A program made the translations under genes and the position numbers. From Mercenaria mercenaria (lineage: Eukaryota > Mollusca > Bivalvia > Venerida > Veneridae), in assembly GCF_021730395.1 (NCBI RefSeq), contig NC_069367.1, positions 10,910,501 to 10,974,500 of the forward strand: a stretch of DNA of 64,000 nt, given 5' to 3'. The notes under the pieces were generated by a model that did no database searches, was not told where the DNA came from, and saw nothing but the letters and a program-made list of their open reading frames with translations. Numbering within the stretch: position 1 is the first letter of the stretch; every line of letters begins with the position of its first letter. This document shows positions 59,171 through 64,000 of the stretch, piece after piece.

Positions 59171-59317
59171 TAATTCATTCATTGACAAATATTTTATTTG
59201 ATTGTCATTCTTCTTAAAGCTTGCACCACTGGAGGGAAACCGATCGGCTAAGACAGCAGAGTACACTACTAGAATGAAACAGTACCAAATACAAGAACAG
59301 CCTTCGATCAGAAAGAT

Positions 59318-59323
59318 AATAAA
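59318..59323 (+). promoter_or_regulatory. Candidate poly(A) signal of lipocalin copy 3
   Basis: AATAAA lies 67 bp after the exon 5 stop. The preceding CAAATACAAGAACAGCCTTC and GATCA match the gene 2 3' UTR, so the 3' end of the copy is still recognisable. Confidence 0.45.
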
Positions 59324-60142
59324 TATTTTAAAAAATGAAAATAGCTGTTTATTTGTTCTACTCCCAGTGAGCACCAATTATTTTTTCTGAGATTATTCCA
59401 AGACTACGTGCCAAATTGTTTATTTTATACTTTCTGGTCCTTTAGAAATCCCGTGGTATAATTCCGCTGAAGAAGGTGCCAAGAGCTTGAGAAAAGCTGC
59501 ATATTTCATTACATATTTTAACAAGACTCATTCAAACCAAATCTGCTGATTTTTTGCTTTGATGTGTTCTATGTTTCCAAAGCATATTCTTACAAGTTTC
59601 ATTACCTCCAACTACAGCGATCTTTATGCGTCGTGTTGCGGCTGTATGAAGTCTGTCCGTAACTTGACTCTTTTGTTGTTGTTGTTGTTGTTTTTTGGTG
59701 GGGGTGGGTGGGGGCGGGATTTTGTCTTTTTGGATTATCGATTCCATTTAGTTTACTATAATAGAATAATTCAGCTTAAAACAGTGATAGGGGACGTAAA
59801 AATTATTGCATTTTGCATTACCTTTCATGAACAGACCTAATTAAACCGAGTCTGCTACTATTTATGTGGTTGCGGCCTAATTTACCTAAGAATTTTCTTA
59901 CAGATTTTATAAATATATCAGATATTTCAAATGAAAGCTTCGCATGAATATCTTGTACATGTAGATAAAAAATCTTGTAAGCAGAGAATGCCGACTAGGT
60001 TAGTGCGTATTGTAGTATGAATTGCCTAAATGGATTATAATGTTTCGATTTTGTTTAAAAACGTACAGTATCGTAATCATAGAAATTAATGTAGTCGGCA
60101 ATTTCCGTTCATTTATCTATTCCCCGTATGCGATTTCGGCAT

Positions 60143-60398
60143 TCTCTGGTGACCCTGTGATCATGTGGTAGCACGCTTTACTGTCAATCTAGAGGACCAG
60201 TGTATGGGTCCCGGTCAAGGCACAGGGAATCCCTAAGATAAAGATGATATTTAGTGTCTCCCATCTAACTAAGAGGCAAGTATTGGTTCTTCCCAGGAAG
60301 GACGAATTCGCGTGCGTGTTTCGGTGCTATACACTGGTCACGTTAAAGAGAGAGACAGTCTATTCGCTGAGAGCTGGACAGACTTCTACCTAAAGAAT

Positions 60399-60448
<50 letters not shown>
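60143..60448 (+). mobile_element. tRNA-derived SINE ending in (CT)n
   Basis: The head GTGATCATGTGGTAGCACG with GTATGGGTCCCGG at the box B position is followed by the body TTCTTCCCAGGAAGGACGAA, GTGCTATACACTGGTCACGT and AAAGAGAGAGACAGTC. It finishes in a CT run of about 46 bp (60402-60447). This is a third SINE family in the window. Confidence 0.75.
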
Positions 60449-60452
<4 letters not shown>

Positions 60453-60609
60453 TCTGGAAAATTTCAATTTCTATCAACTATTTTTAGCAAGATAATTGGT
60501 AATGTATATTAGGTTCATCCGGTGCCTTATCGACAAAGTTTTGAAACAGGCTGAATTACACATAAAAAACTATTTGCTGTAAATATCAAATTCTGTCTAT
60601 ATAAAAGGA

Positions 60610-61005
60610 ATAACGGAAAAATATCATAGACGGATTGCTTTAAACATCAAGTACATTTTAATATCTTTATGCAAAATATAGAAAAAGGGAGATGAATGGG
60701 TAGGGGATAGAATGGGGTTGAAGGGGAAAGTGGATAAGGATGAATATTCAAAAGGGAATGCTACGTTCCTTAATCACAGTTACTCTAAAACGTAAGCCAC
60801 AGCAGAGCAGACACTCACGTACAAAAGACACACACATAACTAATTTACATAGACAACCAAACAAACAAGTAAGATATAACAACACTGTAGGACAACGCCA
60901 AAGACAAACAGACGCACAAGCACACACACGCACACACATAAGCAGGAAAAAACAATAATCGGACACCGCCTAAGGATTACGGCAGCCAAAATTAAGGTAG
61001 GAATG
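60610..61005 (+). repeat. Dispersed block, copy B (paired with 11400-11830)
   Basis: Collinear with 11400-11830 over about 400 bp, as described there. It lies 1.36 kb downstream of lipocalin copy 3, while copy A lies 4.1 kb downstream of gene 1. An open frame at 60740-60958 and its antisense are by-products of CA-rich sequence. Confidence 0.7.
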
Positions 61006-61099
61006 ATAATTTACTCTTAGTAAAAGGAGAGGGGATGACTCGTAAGACTCGTTATTCTGCCCTTACCGCTAAACCAATTCGGAATAAAATACCACTAGT

Positions 61100-62720
61100 T
61101 GTATCATCATTGTAACAGAGCGACGAACATTTAAGTCATACTGGCCCGATTTAAATACGGCTTGTAATATCGTGCGCGGATCTAAGTTAAGTTGAGCCAT
61201 TATAGGATGAGTTCTATTACAAACTGAACAATTCGGCCAGCCCAAAATATATTTCAAATTCGAATGGAAAAACATGTTAAAGTGGATGAAAATGAAAGTC
61301 AGATATTGGTAAAAATGCAAAAGTAATGCACATTTTCTGAATTATTTCAAAACCGTTGAAACGGTTTACTACCTTCTTCATAATATGTTTGGTTATTTAT
61401 AAGAATAGCTTGCGAAAGATTTATGTCAATAAGTTTGTACCACTAGAAACTTTTAGAGTATCTTTTTATAAATTGTTGAGAAAAATTATGTTGCGCCTTA
61501 AATTTGTTAGTTAATTCCTTTAATATATAGCAAACGTTTCATTGCAAAAAAGCGACAAACACTTAAGTCTTAGTGGACCGATATTACTAAGACTTGTAAT
61601 ATTGTGTGCGGTTCTCACTTGCGTTGAGCCGTATAAGGATTAGTTCTTTGACAGACTGTTACAATTCAGTCAGCTCGGAATATATTTCATAGGTAATGTA
61701 TAGAAACTAGTGATGAACTGTTAAAAGGTTAGTTCAGTGACAGACTGCAACAATTCAACCAGCGACTAACCAGGTGTGTTAACTTTTGCATTGTATAATT
61801 ACATTTTTTTCTCCTAATTTAGACAGTCGTCCTGCCCTAACTACTTAACCTATTTAGCAGTGAAGCACCTTAAGTTGTAGTTCAAAAGCTTAATGTCATA
61901 TAAATTGTCATTGTAATAGTGCAACAAAAACTTAAGTCACAGTGGCCCAATATTGCAAAGGCTTGTAAAGTGTGCGGTTCTCCTTTGCGTTGAGCCGTAA
62001 AAGGGTTACTTCTTTGACAGACTGTAATAATTCATCCAGCGCAAAATATATCTCATAGGCAATGCACAGAACTTAGTGTTGAGTCGTTATAAGATGAGGT
62101 CTATCGCAGGTTGTAACAATTCAGCCAGCATCAAATACGTTTCATAGGCCATTTGTATTAAGTTCTGCTTTGTATAATTTCAATCTCTTCTCGAAATTGA
62201 GATCTTCATCCTGCTCAAACAACTCAGCAGATCCGACAGAGAATCACTTGGCTCGTAATATCCTGTGCGTTTCTCACTTGAATTGAGCAGCTTCAGGATA
62301 ATGTCTTTCAGAGACTGCAACCATTCATTGAGTGCCTTATCTATTTCATAGGTCATGTACTTTTGTTTTGTATGATATCATTGTTGTTTTTTGTTGTTTT
62401 TTTTTTGTTCTTTTTTTTTTTTTTGTCAAATTGAGACTGACATCCTGCTCAAATAACTGAACCGATTCGGAAACGAAGCACCTCTAACTTTAGTTAACAA
62501 GCTTAATGCATACATAAATTTTCATTGCAAACGGTCGACAAACACACATGTCCCTCTATTATTAAGGCGTGTAATATCGTTTGCAGTTCTCATTAGCGTT
62601 GAGCAATGTAAGGTTCTTTGAAAGGCTGTTACAATTCAACCAGCGCTGAATATACAGGGCATGTATATTCAAATTTGCTTTGAAAAAAATAATCTTTTTT
62701 TTTCCTCAAAATTCAGACCG
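61100..62720 (+). repeat. Degenerate satellite-like array, four to five units of about 300-420 bp
   Basis: The markers CGACAAACACTTAAGTC, GCTTGTAATATCGTG, GCGTTGAGCCGTA-AAGG and TTCTTTGACAGACTGTTACA-ATTCAGCCAGC recur in order near 61122, 61545, 61918, 62240 and 62530. Units vary in length because of indels and homopolymers. Between them lies the segment CATCCTGC-C-ACTACTTAACC-ATT. Confidence 0.75.
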
Positions 62721-63225
62721 TCATCCTGCCCTATGTATTTGTTCTTTGACAGGCTGTTTAATAATATTTTATTGCAATTATCACACAATACATGATAGTA
62801 AATGTACATTAACACATGGATATACAGTACAGATATATACAACAGCAACAGTGCATTAAGACATATAATACTATAGTACATCAAAATACATTCGGTAACT
62901 TTGCAATAGTGCAATAATACAAAAGAATTGGACCACAAGTTTTACCAACATTAGAAATCGGTCCGTCCCTGGGTGTCAAATAAATGTTAGATTAAACTAA
63001 ATGACGGATTTTTGTTTGGACTAGAATAGAAAAAATGTGCTTTACAAACTTTATAATTTTCAGATACAAATACACAATAGTAAGTGAGTTAAGATAGCAA
63101 ACTATTTAAATAGAAGAGCGAGAGAAAAAAACAGCAAAAAAAAAAAAAAAAAAAAAAACTACCGAAAAAGGCAACAACATACGCAATCAAGCGCAAAATG
63201 TTCTCAAATCAGATATATAGTCAGA
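62720..63225. other. No gene seen
   Basis: AT-rich with an A-run at 63138-63162. It sits between the satellite-like array and the LINE 3' end. Confidence 0.45.
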
Positions 63226-63229
63226 CGAT

Positions 63230-64000
63230 CAGGAGGCAGTTCTACAGAAGCGATGTGTTTTTTTTATATATGTTTGTACTTCTAGAAACAAAGTTTTGTT
63301 CTTCATCTTTTAGTGAGTCAATACTATGAAGTAATTTTTGCATACTAAGTGGATTGAATCTACGGGTATTAATAAATAACAAGCGACGGGCATTGGCATA
63401 ATTGCTACATTAAAAGAGAAATGTTCCGCATCTTCAATACCATGTCCACAAGAGCAATCAGTTATAAAAGAGATCATTGTTTAGGTTGCTACATCGGTTT
63501 CTAATACGTGTTTGAATAACATTATAGAATCGCTCTACTATTAGATAAAAGGACGGAACAATTGGAGATTTAAATTTGCTCTTCAGTTTGTTCTTTAACG
63601 GCGTAAGTGTGTTAACATTGCGTGTCGGAAGGTCAAGGTTATTCCATAGTTTTTCTAAATCGGGTATTTTGAGTAAATTTCAAGACGTCTAGGCACTGCA
63701 ACAAAGTTAGTTTTATTTCTAAGTTTATAATTGTTAGAATTATGAACTGTTGGTGGAAAAATCTCTGTAAGGTAATCCGGAAGAATTCCATTGTTTCTTT
63801 TATATGCTAATACCAATTTCTGCATAATTCTACGATCTGCAAGGGAAACCCGTCTAATTTCCGTTAGTAAGTTTTGAATGGAAACGGAGCGAGTCAAACC
63901 AGTAACTATACGAGCAGCTTCGTATTGAAGTTTTTTCTAGAGTGTATTTTTCATATTGGGTACAGCTTTCTCATACAGCTGACGCATACTCAAACAGAGG
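63230..64000 (-). mobile_element. Non-LTR retrotransposon (LINE), C-terminal region, runs off the right edge
   Basis: On the minus strand, from 63897: MTRSVSIQNLLTEIRRVSLA, then GILPDYLTEIFPPTV and NYKLRNKTNFVAVPRRLEIY, the conserved segment after the RT domain of many animal LINEs. After a frameshift near 63660 it continues LEKLWNNLDLPTRNVNTLTP, FKSPIVPSFYLIVERF and RNRCSNLNNDLFYN. A zinc-knuckle-like part (C-CGHG-EDAEHF) and an end resembling EVQTYIKKTHRF, with a stop near 63231, follow. Several stops and shifts are visible, so it is inactive here. The upstream RT and endonuclease would lie to the right of the window. It belongs to a clade different in detail from, or not comparable with, the 42.8 kb copy because the two fragments do not overlap. 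Confidence 0.85.

Larger units (their letters stand above)
41793..59251 (+). pseudogene. Apolipoprotein-D-like lipocalin, copy 3 (non-functional)
   Basis: Exon remnants in the order of genes 1 and 2: 41793-41953, 46381-46519, 46681-46762, 47593-47826 and 59220-59251. Exon 1 gives MILKALMVIAAVALSNGHLQ and LPPFASSMYLGDVKER, but the donor is lost: a small deletion leaves TTAAGT where gene 2 has GGTAAGT. Exon 2 keeps LGPWFFQFHK but its acceptor is CAA instead of CAG and the frame breaks at an in-frame TAG. Exon 3 has a 2-nt insertion. Exon 4 keeps GTDYKSFAITLGC and TRQLKPHPEVL but contains TAG and TGA in frame. Exon 5 would encode PCTTGGKPIG and stop. Intron 1 carries a LINE fragment and intron 4 is about 11 kb of repeats. 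It is clearly a host-gene paralogue that has lost coding function. Confidence 0.87.

Noticed and set aside
60740-60966. Overlapping frames on both strands in CA-rich DNA
   Set aside because: This stretch is a dispersed repeat shared with 11400-11830, where the frames are not conserved.

Overview
The window looks like nuclear DNA of a marine bivalve mollusc, possibly a venerid-type clam. The evidence is AT-rich sequence with long introns, several tRNA-headed SINEs of the kind seen in bivalves (some ending in a GACGTTAAAC-type tail), numerous TTAA and TA MITEs, and tandem repeats carrying phrases such as 'ggtcaaggtcacaggggcc' and (TCCG)n. The species is an inference and was not tested by any search.

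The only convincing host genes are a plus-strand tandem cluster of apolipoprotein-D-like lipocalins. Gene 1 (2562-7277) and gene 2 (19706-24447) each resolve into five exons with matching intron phases (0, 2, 1, 1) and give complete proteins of 219 and 203 residues. Both have a signal peptide, the lipocalin G-x-W motif, an A/D-TDY-x-x-(F/Y) motif, the following R-x-L segment and a late cysteine. The third copy (exons from 41793 to 59251) keeps all five exons in order but is a pseudogene: splice sites are lost, there are nonsense codons and frameshifts, a LINE fragment sits in intron 1, and intron 4 is about 11 kb of repeats. To the left of gene 1, its upstream region plus most of exon 1 is repeated in tandem with a 1613-bp period at near identity, and the array may continue beyond the window.

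The rest is mobile-element and repeat DNA. By region: 2.9-4.9 kb holds two SINEs and older repeats; 7.5-8 kb is a degenerate tandem array; 11-18 kb has dispersed repeats, a TA microsatellite and a minus-strand hammerhead ribozyme motif; 20-25 kb has MITEs nested in or just after gene 2; 31.1-32.4 kb is a fold-back element packed with a CGATGGTA-type minisatellite; 32.7-38.5 kb is a decayed hAT transposon (DUF4371/HAT-dimerisation type) with a SINE in its coding sequence; 40-41.3 kb and 53.5-56.5 kb are tandem arrays; 42.8-44.9 kb and 63.2-64.0 kb are minus-strand non-LTR retrotransposon remnants; 50.1-52.0 kb is an unfamiliar terminal-inverted-repeat element; 61.1-62.7 kb is a satellite-like array.

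Nothing here forms an operon or pathway. The biologically coherent unit is the lipocalin cluster, with one copy decaying and one copy's promoter and first exon freshly multiplied. The points most worth a second look are the promoter/exon-1 array, the hammerhead ribozyme, the fold-back minisatellite element and the 50-52 kb element.
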